Assembly (NCBI GenBank): GCA_049421205.1
Contig: JBMSMQ010000006.1
Coordinates: forward strand, 1-45,770
Direction of reading: 5' to 3'
DNA: 45,770 bases
DNA from: JAFMIT01 sp049421205
GTDB lineage: Bacteria > Actinomycetota > Actinomycetes > S36-B12 > UBA5976
A program made the position numbers and the translations under genes. This document shows, one piece after another, positions 1 to 7,535 of the stretch. The notes under the pieces were generated by a model. It saw nothing but the letters and a program-made list of their open reading frames with translations. It made no database searches and was not told the origin of the DNA. Numbering within the stretch: position 1 is the first letter of the stretch; each line of letters begins with the position of its first letter.

Positions 1-990
1 GGATTTGTCGATAGCCACACACATCTCATTTTCGCTTCAGATCGAGTGCAAGAATTTGAAGCCAGAATGGCAGGAACGCGCTACGAGGCCGGTGGCATTA
101 TGTTTACTGTCAATGCAACAAGAGCTGCATCTGATGAACAACTAATAACTGCATATCAGAAACGTGTTGCCGAGTTATTGAGAAATGGAATCACAACCTT
201 TGAAACCAAGTCTGGCTATGGACTTAATGTTCAAGATGAACTTCGTTCATTGAAACTCGCTGCAACCCTCACGGATGAAGTGACAGTACTCGCAGCACAT
301 GTTGTGCCAAGTGAATATAGAGATAAACGAAGTGACTATGTGAAGCTTGTAATCGAGGAAATCCTGCCAAAAGGTCGCGAATATGCCCGTTGGGTGGATG
401 TGTTTTGTGATGAAGGTGCATTCACGATTGAGGAAACTCGTGACATCCTTGAAGCAGCAACTCAACTTGGATACAAGAAACGACTTCATGCAAATCAATT
501 GACTGCCGGTGAGGGTGTCAAACTTGGAATTGAAATGGGATGCGTATCGATTGATCATTGTTCACATTTGAGCGACGACGATATATCCCTACTTTCAGAC
601 TCTGGGGTTATCGCAACCCTACTTCCGATAGCAGAATTTTCAACGAGGTCAGCATTTCCAAATGCACGACAACTCATCGATAGTGGCGTCAATGTTGCAC
701 TTTCCACAGACTGTAATCCTGGCTCGAGCTACTCAACGTCAATGTCACTTGTGATTGCTCTTGCTGTGCGAGAAATGGGAATGACTCCGAGAGAGGCTCT
801 AAAAGCAGCAACATTTATGGGTGCAAAAGCGCTTGAACGGAGTGACGTGGGAGCAATTGGTATTGGAAAGCGAGCAGATTTCCTCGTTCTCGATGCACCG
901 AGCCATGCGCATATCCCATATCGTCCTGGAGTAGATTTAATAGCAGAAGTTTTCAAAAGAGGACAATTAGTTCTCGATAAAGGAATGTGA
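1..990 (+). CDS. hutI: Imidazolonepropionase HutI (5' end cut by window)
   Basis: Hydrolyses 4-imidazolone-5-propionate to N-formimidoyl-glutamate in cytosolic histidine breakdown. The reading frame is open from base 1, so the start lies outside the window; 329 residues are visible, most of the usual ~400. The first visible residues GFVDSHTHLIFA hold the HxH metal ligands of the amidohydrolase barrel. Further along are HANQLTAGEG, SIDHCSHL and STDCNPGSS, which are typical of HutI. An internal GTG at 46 is not the real start, because the metal site would be lost. The stop overlaps the start of hutH by one base, so the two genes are co-transcribed. HutU and the last step of the pathway are not visible here. 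Confidence 0.95.
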   Translation, partial: GFVDSHTHLIFASDRVQEFEARMAGTRYEAGGIMFTVNATRAASDEQLITAYQKRVAELLRNGITTFETKSGYGLNVQDELRSLKLAATLTDEVTVLAAHVVPSEYRDKRSDYVKLVIEEILPKGREYARWVDVFCDEGAFTIEETRDILEAATQLGYKKRLHANQLTAGEGVKLGIEMGCVSIDHCSHLSDDDISLLSDSGVIATLLPIAEFSTRSAFPNARQLIDSGVNVALSTDCNPGSSYSTSMSLVIALAVREMGMTPREALKAATFMGAKALERSDVGAIGIGKRADFLVLDAPSHAHIPYRPGVDLIAEVFKRGQLVLDKGM

Positions 991-2504
991 TGAGAGACGT
1001 AGTTATAGGTAGTTCCCAATTAACGTTTGAAGATGTCGTACAAGTCGCACGATATGACGCCCCTGTTTCGATAACTGATGGAGTGCTTGAACAAGTACGA
1101 AAAAATCGCAGCATTATTGATGAGATGGCACGTTCTGATGTCGCCGTGTATGGAGTATCCACAGGTTTTGGAGCACTTGAAAGTCAACCGATTAGCAAAG
1201 AATTGAGAACCCAACTGCAAAAGTCACTCATCCGCTCTCATGCTGCAGGTGTTGGAGCATTTGTTGAGACTGAGGTTGTACGAGCAATGATGTTTTTACG
1301 TCTGAAGACGATGGCTTCGGGCCGAACTGGTGTAAGAGCTGAAGTGCTAACGACCTATCAAGCACTTCTAAATGTGCACATCACACCTGCTGTCAAAGAA
1401 TTTGGCTCACTTGGCTGCAGTGGTGATCTTGCGCCACTTTCTCAATGTGCACTTGCATTAATGGGTGAAGGTGAAGTCTGGAATCGAGATGGGGAATTAG
1501 TTTCAAGTGCTTCCGCACTAGCTGAGGCAGGAATTAGTCCACTTGAGCTTGTTGAAAAAGAAGGACTTGCTCTCATCAATGGAACAGATGGAATGCTTGG
1601 CATGTTGATTTTGGCACTTACCGACATTGCCACACTTCTTGATGCTGCTGATGTTATTGCTGCAATGAGTGTTGATGGGCTGATGGGGACGAATGCTGTG
1701 TTCAGAGACCAAGTTCACGAACTTCGACCGCATACCGGGCAACAAATTAGTGCAAAGCGAATGTTTAGTGTTTTGAAGGATTCAGGTATCTTGGCATCAC
1801 ACAGTGTTGATGACACACGTGTGCAAGACTCATATTCACTTCGTTGTGCCCCGCAGGTGCATGGTGCAGTTCGCGACACCCTTTCACACGCAGCGCGCGT
1901 TGCTGAGATTGAACTTCATTCAGTAATTGATAATCCAGTGATTCTTGATGATCAGACACTTGCAAGCAACGGAAACTTTCATGGAGCACCTATCGCGTAT
2001 GTCCTTGATTTTCTCGCAATTGCCCTGACAGATTTAGGCTCAATTGCGGAACGCCGAACTGACCGGTTACTTGATCACCATCGATCATTTGGTCTACCAC
2101 CATTTCTTGCAGAGGATGCTGGTGTTGATTCCGGTCTCATGATTGCTCAATACACACAAGCTGGCTTAGTGAGTGAAAATAAAAGACTCAGCGTTCCTGC
2201 AAGTGTTGATTCAATACCGACCTCAGCAATGCAAGAAGATCATGTATCTATGGGATGGCATGCCGCGAGAAAACTACGAAAAGTGATTGATAATTCATTC
2301 TATATTTTCGCAGTCGAGTTAACTGCGGCAAGCCGTGCTATTGATTTACGAGCTCCTAGTAAGCCATCAAAGATTGTGCAGGAGCTGATGGAGAGGTTCC
2401 GCGAAGTTGTGCCAGGAGTTGGTCCTGATAGATATCTTGGGCCAGAACTTGAGGCTGCAGAACAATTCGTGCGAACCACGCCCTGGCGTAGCATCGTTTC
2501 GTAA
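990..2504 (+). CDS. hutH: Histidine ammonia-lyase
   Basis: Converts L-histidine to urocanate and ammonia, the first step of histidine catabolism. The 504 residues match the usual ~510. I chose ATG 990 (one-base overlap with the hutI stop, with AAGGA six bases upstream) over the in-frame GTG 987. The prosthetic-group triad, normally Ala-Ser-Gly, reads Cys-Ser-Gly at residues 143-145 within GSLGCSGDLAPL. Other family marks are YGVSTGFG near residue 55, SHAAG near 83 and the C-terminal MQEDHVSMG. A Cys at the first triad position is, from memory, also known in some actinobacterial HALs, so I still call it HAL. Being in an operon with hutI supports this. Phenylalanine/tyrosine lyase activity is less likely. 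Confidence 0.95.
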   Translation: MRDVVIGSSQLTFEDVVQVARYDAPVSITDGVLEQVRKNRSIIDEMARSDVAVYGVSTGFGALESQPISKELRTQLQKSLIRSHAAGVGAFVETEVVRAMMFLRLKTMASGRTGVRAEVLTTYQALLNVHITPAVKEFGSLGCSGDLAPLSQCALALMGEGEVWNRDGELVSSASALAEAGISPLELVEKEGLALINGTDGMLGMLILALTDIATLLDAADVIAAMSVDGLMGTNAVFRDQVHELRPHTGQQISAKRMFSVLKDSGILASHSVDDTRVQDSYSLRCAPQVHGAVRDTLSHAARVAEIELHSVIDNPVILDDQTLASNGNFHGAPIAYVLDFLAIALTDLGSIAERRTDRLLDHHRSFGLPPFLAEDAGVDSGLMIAQYTQAGLVSENKRLSVPASVDSIPTSAMQEDHVSMGWHAARKLRKVIDNSFYIFAVELTAASRAIDLRAPSKPSKIVQELMERFREVVPGVGPDRYLGPELEAAEQFVRTTPWRSIVS

Positions 2505-2546
2505 CATTTGTGCAGATTCGGAAGTTTGAAGTTTTCACACTTTGAC

Positions 2547-2558
2547 TAGGGTTTGCTT
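2547..2558 (+). promoter_or_regulatory. Leaderless promoter of ptsI
   Basis: TAGGGT-ttgctt-ATG: an exact TAnnnT -10 box, six bases, then the start codon. It separates ptsI from the hut genes and fixes its start at 2559. No Shine-Dalgarno sequence lies in the gap. Confidence 0.75.
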
Positions 2559-4205
2559 ATGCGTAGTTTGACCGGGATTGGAGTTTCTCCAGGTGTTGTC
2601 TTGGGTTCAATCTTCAAGATTGAAAAAATGGTCATTGAAGATCCAGTACCTGCGAGTCCTCGAGAAATTTACGCTGCGCTCTCATTCGTCGCAGAAGACT
2701 TAGAAAAACGAGCATTTAACGCTGATTTAGATATTGCTCGCGAAGTCCTACAAGCCCAAGCAATGATTGCTCAAGACCCAGCCCTCATCGAAGCAATAGG
2801 CGCACGACTCAAAGATGATGTTCAGTATCCAGATGTCCGTCCAGCGATCAAGGATGCCTTTGCTGGATTTCGGCAAGCACTTGAAAGCTTAGGTGGTTAT
2901 TTTGCTGAGAGAGTCAGTGATCTTGATGAGATTTGTGAGCGAACAATTGCTTTTCTTGCCGGCAAAGAAATGAAAGCAATCGTATTGAGTGAACCATCAA
3001 TAGTTATTGCAGAAGATCTCACTCCAGCAGACACTGCTGCACTTGATCTGAATTTCGCGTTAGCACTCGTTGTGTCAAAAGGTGGTCCGACGAGCCACAC
3101 TGCAATTGTTGCTCGAGGACTTGGTATCCCAGCTGTAGTCGGCTGTGATGGAGTGATGCAATTAAAGGAAGGCCATCCGATTCTTGTTGATGGCAGACAC
3201 GGCGTCATTGTGGTCGATCCTGACGATGCAACTATTTCATACAGGAAGACCAAAGAAGATGCACTTCGTGCTCGCGCAGCCCAAGTGAGTGGACCAGGTA
3301 GATTGTCTGATAAGACTCCAATTGCATTGCTTGCGAATGCTGGAAATTCAAATGATGCGCTCAACGCGGCAAACGCAGGTGCCGAAGGCATCGGTTTGTT
3401 CAGGACAGAGCTTTTGTTTTTGTCCAGAAATGAAGAGCCAAGCGTTGAGGAGCAGGTCACGCTCTATCGTGAAGTTTTTTCTGTGATGACTGGAAACAAA
3501 GTCATTGTGAGAACACTTGATGCAGGAAGCGATAAACCTGTTCCATTCTTGAATACCACGGCCGAAGAAAACCCAGCCCTTGGTGTGAGGGGATGGCGAC
3601 TTACCCGTCATGGTGATGGTGTGATGCGTCGTCAACTTCAGTCATTGGCTATTGCTGCAAAGGAAACAAATACTGACCTTTGGGTGATGGCACCGATGAT
3701 TGACACACGTGCAGAAGCTGCGGAGTTTGCGCAAATCGCTCGTGAATTTCAGATTCGGCACGTTGGCGTGATGATTGAAACGCCAGCAGCAGCGCTGATG
3801 GCAGATCAAGTGCTCTCTGAAGTTGATTTTGGAAGTTTTGGCACAAACGATTTAACCCAGTACGTAATGGCTGCTGATCGTTTGGATTCACGGCTTGCTC
3901 ATCTCACCGATAGCTGGCATCCTGCAGTACTTCGAACAATTGCTCATGCATCTGATCACGCGGTACGAATAGCACGTCCACTCGGTGTGTGCGGAGAGTC
4001 AGCAGCAAGCCCTCATCTTGCAGCAGTACTCGTTGGACTTGGAGTTTCAAGTCTTTCGATGGCTCCGGTCGCCATTTCAGAAGTACGAGGATTTCTCAGT
4101 ACGGTAGATCGCGCTGCCTGCATAGCAGCCGCAAAACTTGCACTGTCACTTGATAGTGCAGAAGCAGCGCGGGAACAAGTAGGAGCATTCTTTGAAGGCG
4201 GATGA
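2559..4205 (+). CDS. ptsI: PTS enzyme I (phosphoenolpyruvate-protein phosphotransferase)
   Basis: Takes phosphate from phosphoenolpyruvate onto its own histidine and passes it to HPr, in the cytosol. The 548 residues are family length. The swivelling domain carries GGPTSHTAIVARGLGIPA with the phosphorylated His near residue 180. The PEP-binding barrel follows with GLFRTELLFL, DAGSDKPV, NPALGVRGWR, MIETPAAA and FGTNDLTQY, and near the C terminus GVCGESAASP with the general-acid Cys. The longer reading from TTG 2553 is rejected because ATG 2559 sits exactly six bases after a TAGGGT box. No HPr or enzyme II gene is present in the window, so the sugar specificity cannot be told. The 3' end hosts the ribosome binding site and start of the small ORF at 4192. 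Confidence 0.95.
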   Translation: MRSLTGIGVSPGVVLGSIFKIEKMVIEDPVPASPREIYAALSFVAEDLEKRAFNADLDIAREVLQAQAMIAQDPALIEAIGARLKDDVQYPDVRPAIKDAFAGFRQALESLGGYFAERVSDLDEICERTIAFLAGKEMKAIVLSEPSIVIAEDLTPADTAALDLNFALALVVSKGGPTSHTAIVARGLGIPAVVGCDGVMQLKEGHPILVDGRHGVIVVDPDDATISYRKTKEDALRARAAQVSGPGRLSDKTPIALLANAGNSNDALNAANAGAEGIGLFRTELLFLSRNEEPSVEEQVTLYREVFSVMTGNKVIVRTLDAGSDKPVPFLNTTAEENPALGVRGWRLTRHGDGVMRRQLQSLAIAAKETNTDLWVMAPMIDTRAEAAEFAQIAREFQIRHVGVMIETPAAALMADQVLSEVDFGSFGTNDLTQYVMAADRLDSRLAHLTDSWHPAVLRTIAHASDHAVRIARPLGVCGESAASPHLAAVLVGLGVSSLSMAPVAISEVRGFLSTVDRAACIAAAKLALSLDSAEAAREQVGAFFEGG

Positions 4206-4347
4206 CAATGAAAGCGCACGAGATAAATTGAAACGTGAACTTTCAAAAAAGAATGTGATGCCAACGACGACGAGTGATGAGTCTGGACTTCTTGAAGATA
4301 AAACGGATTCCGAGTTTCAACGAGATAAACCACCTCATCACGCTTGA
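4192..4347 (+). CDS. Small charged protein, 51 residues, unrecognised
   Basis: A short frame that overlaps the ptsI 3' end by 14 bases in another frame. The start is TTG 4192, with AGGAG at 4181-4185 and a six-base spacer; the stop is TGA 4345-4347. The product is hydrophilic, with no membrane segment: a basic N-terminal helix-like stretch (ARDKLKRELSKK), a Thr/Ser/acidic middle, and the tail QRDKPPHHA. Without this gene 4206-4337 would be an unusually long gap for this genome, and the good RBS plus coupling to ptsI support real translation. It overlaps the convergent SAF-domain gene by 10 bp. I do not recognise the family; it is too short for HPr and lacks HPr's active-site His context. Confidence 0.6.
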   Translation: MKADDNESARDKLKRELSKKNVMPTTTSDESGLLEDKTDSEFQRDKPPHHA

Positions 4348-4898
4348 TTTATTACCAATCGAAGTGCGAATGCCTGCATAAGTCTGTATTCGCTTGCCTC
4401 ATCGAAGGCGAGCGTGACTCTGTTATTTGTACTGACACTCTGTTCGGTTGAAATGACAGTAGCATTTTCGGTGATGAGGAATACGCCTTCATCACTTATA
4501 GCCCATACACGTACCGATGCACCGGGTTGATAGAGAGTGTTATCTCCTGCTTCGAGCGGGAGACTCGCAACTAATCGATTTGAATCGGATGAGGTGGAAG
4601 CGAGTTGTGAAGAGAGTAAAACCATTCCTGGAACGAGATTTTGATTTGAATAATAACCTGAAATTTGTACAACATCACTTATATATCCTTCAGGTAATGT
4701 CCCTCTCACTTCAACAACGGAAAGTGCTTGGGAGTCAATTAAGGAACCACTCGGGATTGGTGCATTCACCATTATGACTGATGTTGCTCCTGCGAGATTA
4801 CCAGCGATGATCCACGCAATGGTTGCAAGCAAAAGTGCAACCAGAATTCTGCGATGTCGAATCAGAAATCGCTCAAAGAAGTCACGGTCAAGTTGCAT
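4338..4898 (-). CDS. SAF-domain membrane-anchored protein (CpaB-like)
   Basis: 186 residues with a short basic cytoplasmic N terminus, one membrane segment (about residues 19-38, LVALLLATIAWIIAGNLAGA) and an extracytoplasmic SAF/CpaB-type domain. That domain starts with VNAPIPSGSLIDSQALSVVEVRG and contains NQNLVPGMVLLSSQL. SAF domains occur in pilus-assembly CpaB and antifreeze-like proteins; no pilus genes are nearby, so the role is unknown. ATG 4898 follows CATACT and six bases, matching the window's leaderless pattern in its weaker form. It lies downstream of the zinc-ribbon gene on the same strand, a pairing I recall from mycobacteria (Rv0990c-Rv0991c). The 3' end overlaps the small ORF at 4192-4347. 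Confidence 0.75.
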   Translation of the reverse strand: MQLDRDFFERFLIRHRRILVALLLATIAWIIAGNLAGATSVIMVNAPIPSGSLIDSQALSVVEVRGTLPEGYISDVVQISGYYSNQNLVPGMVLLSSQLASTSSDSNRLVASLPLEAGDNTLYQPGASVRVWAISDEGVFLITENATVISTEQSVSTNNRVTLAFDEASEYRLMQAFALRLVINQA

Positions 4899-4910
4899 AT
4901 GCGAAGTATG
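4899..4910 (-). promoter_or_regulatory. Possible leaderless promoter of SAF-domain gene
   Basis: Read on the minus strand: CATACT-tcgcat-ATG. It fits nAnnnT-N6-start but not the strict TAnnnT, so support is moderate. Confidence 0.5.
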
Positions 4911-4958
4911 AGGGAAATAACTTTGGATAAAAGATTTCCACAGAATGAAAGACTAGAA

Positions 4959-5171
4959 CTAGGACTCTGTGCTTTTTGAATCTGTGCTACCTGAACTTCT
5001 CGAATCAGTTCTATAAAAGCCGCTACCCTTGAAAACAACACCTGCGGTGGCAAATATTTTTCTCAGTGAACCTTTACATTCTGGGCACACAGTGAGAGCT
5101 TCATCTGAAAAAGATTGCACGACTTCCATATGGTGTGAACACTCTTTACACACATATTCGTACGTGGGCAT
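4959..5171 (-). CDS. FmdB-family zinc-ribbon protein (Ruc-like)
   Basis: 70 residues starting MPTYEYVCKECSHHMEV, the hallmark FmdB/CxxC_CxxC_SSSS start. Two CxxC knuckles (Cys 8/11 and Cys 29/32 by count) should bind one zinc. The tail after GSGFYRTDS is Ser/Thr-rich, typical of the actinobacterial version. In M. tuberculosis the homologue Rv0991c (Ruc) is described as a redox-regulated chaperone working with DnaK; carrying that role over is inference. I chose ATG 5171, with CGGAGG five to ten bases upstream, over a start at 5303 that would run into the divergent ABC gene. A perfect palindrome lies across its probable transcription start. The SAF-domain gene follows downstream. Confidence 0.88.
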   Translation of the reverse strand: MPTYEYVCKECSHHMEVVQSFSDEALTVCPECKGSLRKIFATAGVVFKGSGFYRTDSRSSGSTDSKSTES

Positions 5172-5181
5172 ATTTCCTCCG

Positions 5182-5201
5182 AGGTGGCAAGTTTGCCACC
5201 T
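5182..5201. promoter_or_regulatory. 20-bp perfect palindrome, possible operator of fmdB
   Basis: AGGTGGCAAGTTTGCCACCT: 9-bp arms around GT. On the minus strand a -10 candidate TAAGGT (5203-5198) runs into its edge, which would place the fmdB transcription start inside it. This suits a repressor site. It does not match the CIRCE or LexA consensus as I know them. As RNA it could form an 8-bp hairpin just before the ribosome binding site, a possible alternative role. Confidence 0.6.
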
Positions 5202-5203
5202 TA
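5198..5203 (-). promoter_or_regulatory. Candidate -10 box of fmdB (leadered)
   Basis: TAAGGT on the minus strand, about 26 bases before ATG 5171. Unlike most units here it gives a transcript with a leader carrying CGGAGG. No clear -35 box. Confidence 0.4.
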
Positions 5204-5220
5204 AAATCATCTTTGCAGAG

Positions 5221-5232
5221 TAGGGTTCACTT
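5221..5232 (+). promoter_or_regulatory. Leaderless promoter of ABC exporter operon
   Basis: TAGGGT-tcactt-ATG, the same -10 hexamer and spacing as ptsI and tetR. There is no Shine-Dalgarno sequence before the start. Confidence 0.75.
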
Positions 5233-6138
5233 ATGCGTGTAGAAGGTATTGGGCTTGGGAAAAGTTTTGGCTCTCGGCGTGCTGTCAATAACTTAAGTTT
5301 CACTCTTGAACCAGGCGTAGTGACAGGTTTCCTCGGTCCAAATGGATCTGGAAAATCAACAACTCTGAGATTGATGCTTGGCCTTGATCAAGGTGATGGA
5401 CAAACATTATTTGATGGAAAGCCGTTGACCGACTATGCCTCAATTTCAAGAATTGTCGGCACTCACTTAGATGCAAAGCTCTTTCATCCGCAACGAACTG
5501 CTCGAAGTCACCTCAGGATGCTCGCGGCTGAATCTCGAGTAAGTGATGCGAGAGTCGATGAAATTATCGAATATATGGGTTTGAGAGATGTAGCGAAAAA
5601 GCGAACTAAGACCTTTTCACTTGGTATGTCCCAGCGGCTCGGCCTCGCAGGGGCAGTACTTGCAGATCCAAAAGTCTTACTTCTAGACGAACCCGCAAAT
5701 GGTCTAGATCCCGCAACGATTCATTGGTTACGCGACTTTCTCAAGCAGTATGCAGCAATGGGCAGATGCGTTTTGGTATCAAGTCATCTTCTCAGCGAGA
5801 TGGAACTTATGGCAGAGCACATTATCGTGATTACTAAAGGTGAATTACTTGCAAATGAATCTGTTGACGAGTTTATTAAACGTAATCAATCGTTTGCTCT
5901 GACTATTCGGGTTGATCAACCTGATTCATTACAGTCGATTCTTCTTAATAAATCCATCGATGTGCAGCGAGATGGAGATTTATTGCGAGTCAATATGGAA
6001 AGTCCAACGGATCTTGGCAACATCTGCTTTGATAACTCAATTCGCGTCTGGGAGCTCTTCGTCGAGCGAGGTAGCCTCGAACAGACATTCCTTGAACTCA
6101 CAAGTCAGTCGGAAGAATTCAAGATTGGCAGGATGTGA
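5233..6138 (+). CDS. ABC transporter ATP-binding protein
   Basis: 301-residue nucleotide-binding subunit of an ABC-2 type exporter. Walker A is GPNGSGKS (residues 35-42), the signature is FSLGMSQRLGLA, Walker B is VLLLDEPANGLDP and the switch His is in VSSHLLSEM. The SLGM form of the signature is usual in DrrA/BcrA-like exporters for drugs, lipids or peptides. The C-terminal ~85 residues form an accessory domain. It overlaps the permease ORF by a few bases, so the two subunits are made together. The substrate cannot be told. From memory mycobacteria carry an ABC pair (Rv0986-Rv0987) in a nearby position, but orthology is unproven. Confidence 0.93.
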   Translation: MRVEGIGLGKSFGSRRAVNNLSFTLEPGVVTGFLGPNGSGKSTTLRLMLGLDQGDGQTLFDGKPLTDYASISRIVGTHLDAKLFHPQRTARSHLRMLAAESRVSDARVDEIIEYMGLRDVAKKRTKTFSLGMSQRLGLAGAVLADPKVLLLDEPANGLDPATIHWLRDFLKQYAAMGRCVLVSSHLLSEMELMAEHIIVITKGELLANESVDEFIKRNQSFALTIRVDQPDSLQSILLNKSIDVQRDGDLLRVNMESPTDLGNICFDNSIRVWELFVERGSLEQTFLELTSQSEEFKIGRM

Positions 6139-6140
6139 CA

Positions 6141-6905
6141 ATGTCAGTTTTACTTTATGAATGGCGAAGAATTTCAACACTTCGTTCAACTTGGATACTC
6201 AGTGGACTTGCACTTACGCAAGCGCTATTAATTTTGATACTTCCTCTTGTCCTGTCTGTGGAATTCACAGAGGACACTTCGACGACACTGAATGAACTCA
6301 TTCCAATCACCATCGTTCCTATCTTTATTATCTTTATGTCGACGATTGTCGCGGCCGCGTTTGGACATGATTACCGCCATGGCACTATCCGAACCTCTCT
6401 CTCACTCTTCCCAAATCGAAAGGAACTTCTGTTTGGTCGTGTAACAGTTGCATTGTTATTTACGGCAGTGATCTATGTCATCACGATTTTTGCAGTAATT
6501 CTGACGATTATTTCGTGGAGTTCTGTGACGGGTGGATTTGACTGGACAACTTTCCCTCCGGCCTTTATTCGAACCTTGCTTTATATGACGATTTATAACT
6601 TAGGTGTGATGGCAATCGTGATGTTGACGCGTATCCAGGCACTTGGAATTGTGGGTCCATTAATGATGACGCTCGCAGTCGAAGGAGTGATCACTTTAAT
6701 TTTGAGTTCGCGCTATCCCTGGTTATCTGACTATATGCCTTACAGTCAAGGGTTCAATTGGGTACTTGGAGTCTCGTACGACTCTTCATTTGACTCTACA
6801 TCGATAAGTACGGTCTTCACTTCGATTCCATTGTCATTTGTGGTGTTCAACGCAGTACTTTGTATCTTGGCGGTACTTGTTTTTCAACGACGCGATGCGT
6901 CTTAA
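6141..6905 (+). CDS. ABC-2 type transporter permease
   Basis: 254-residue integral membrane partner of the preceding ATPase. About six hydrophobic segments are visible: residues ~20-40 (SGLALTQALLILILPLVL), ~58-75 (PIFIIFMSTIVAAAF), ~105-130, ~150-170, ~180-195 and a last one near 230-250 (FVVFNAVLCILAVLVF). FGHDYRHGTIRTSL between the second and third resembles the cytosolic coupling region of ABC-2 permeases. ATG 6141 is preferred over GTG 6135 because AGGA lies a suitable distance upstream. The 3' end overlaps the convergent cyclo-ligase gene by 4 bp. Confidence 0.9.
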   Translation: MSVLLYEWRRISTLRSTWILSGLALTQALLILILPLVLSVEFTEDTSTTLNELIPITIVPIFIIFMSTIVAAAFGHDYRHGTIRTSLSLFPNRKELLFGRVTVALLFTAVIYVITIFAVILTIISWSSVTGGFDWTTFPPAFIRTLLYMTIYNLGVMAIVMLTRIQALGIVGPLMMTLAVEGVITLILSSRYPWLSDYMPYSQGFNWVLGVSYDSSFDSTSISTVFTSIPLSFVVFNAVLCILAVLVFQRRDAS

Positions 6906-7483
6906 CCGACGAGAACCGCATCAACTAATTCATCGTGTGATTCAAGTGGAATAACACCAGGTTCTAAGAGGCCCGCAATATCTGTAACTGCTACCCTGAA
7001 TGGACCGCCATTTGCAAACGATGGAATGCTTTTGAGGGCTCTGTCATAGAACCCTTTTCCACGACCCAATCGTCTTCCATCATTGGAGGCGGCAAAAGCT
7101 GGAATAAAAAGCATCATTGCCGAATTCAATTCTTCGGTGGATTGATACGGTGCAGCAATCCCGAAAGAATCGAGTGACCACGTACCGTCATATCGATACC
7201 AACCAATTTCAGCACTATTCTCAACGCGTGGTAACAACACCCCATACCCCAAATCCTCGAGCATTCCGATAAACATATCTGTCGGTGGTTCATACCCAAA
7301 TGAAACAAAAAGTGCAATCAGATCTCCAGGTTTCGTATAACTCTTGACAAACTGCATTGCATTTAATGCAAATGCAGACGCACGCGTATCAGAACTTCCA
7401 GAGCGCAACGTGTTTCTCGCTTCGGTGACACGATTTCTTAACTGTAATTTCTGTTGCTGAATTTCATCAAACGGAGTGGTCAC
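6902..7483 (-). CDS. 5-formyltetrahydrofolate cyclo-ligase
   Basis: Converts 5-formyl-THF to 5,10-methenyl-THF with ATP, in cytosolic one-carbon metabolism. Starting at GTG 7483 gives 193 residues, the usual family length; a longer frame to 7576 would overlap moeA. The N-terminal helix QQQKLQLRNRVTEARNTL provides the basic ATP-binding residues. DLIALFVSFGYEPPT, GYGVLLPRV and the loop DGRRLGRGKGFYDRALK (ATP/Mg site) are clear. FIPAFAASNDGRRLG matches the family's 'PGxAFD..G.RLG' block in a slightly diverged form. GTG 7483 follows CATTAT plus six bases. It is divergent from moeA with 52 bp between starts; galU, between these genes in mycobacteria, is absent. Confidence 0.92.
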   Translation of the reverse strand: MTTPFDEIQQQKLQLRNRVTEARNTLRSGSSDTRASAFALNAMQFVKSYTKPGDLIALFVSFGYEPPTDMFIGMLEDLGYGVLLPRVENSAEIGWYRYDGTWSLDSFGIAAPYQSTEELNSAMMLFIPAFAASNDGRRLGRGKGFYDRALKSIPSFANGGPFRVAVTDIAGLLEPGVIPLESHDELVDAVLVG

Positions 7484-7495
7484 AGGACGATAATG
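7484..7495 (-). promoter_or_regulatory. Possible leaderless promoter of cyclo-ligase gene
   Basis: Minus strand CATTAT-cgtcct-GTG. It fits nAnnnT-N6-start, and no Shine-Dalgarno is present. Confidence 0.5.
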
Positions 7496-7507
7496 CCACG
7501 AGCGTTC

Positions 7508-7513
7508 TAGGGT
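7508..7513 (+). promoter_or_regulatory. Candidate -10 box of moeA/glp (leadered)
   Basis: TAGGGT, 22 bases before ATG 7536. The resulting short leader holds GAAAGGA as ribosome binding site. Confidence 0.45.
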
Positions 7514-7535
7514 ATGGGGTTGAGAAAGGACTGTA

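Noticed and set aside
2897..3460. 187-residue minus-strand open frame inside ptsI
   Set aside because: Lies wholly antisense to clear ptsI catalytic motifs; Ser/Ala-rich translation with no family features.
4206..4337. Possible HPr gene after ptsI
   Set aside because: The 51-residue frame is too short and lacks the HPr active-site His and Ser motifs.
4939..4970. CTAG-rich near-palindrome after fmdB as a terminator
   Set aside because: The arms do not pair well and no T-run follows; CTAG repeats are themselves palindromic and mislead the eye.
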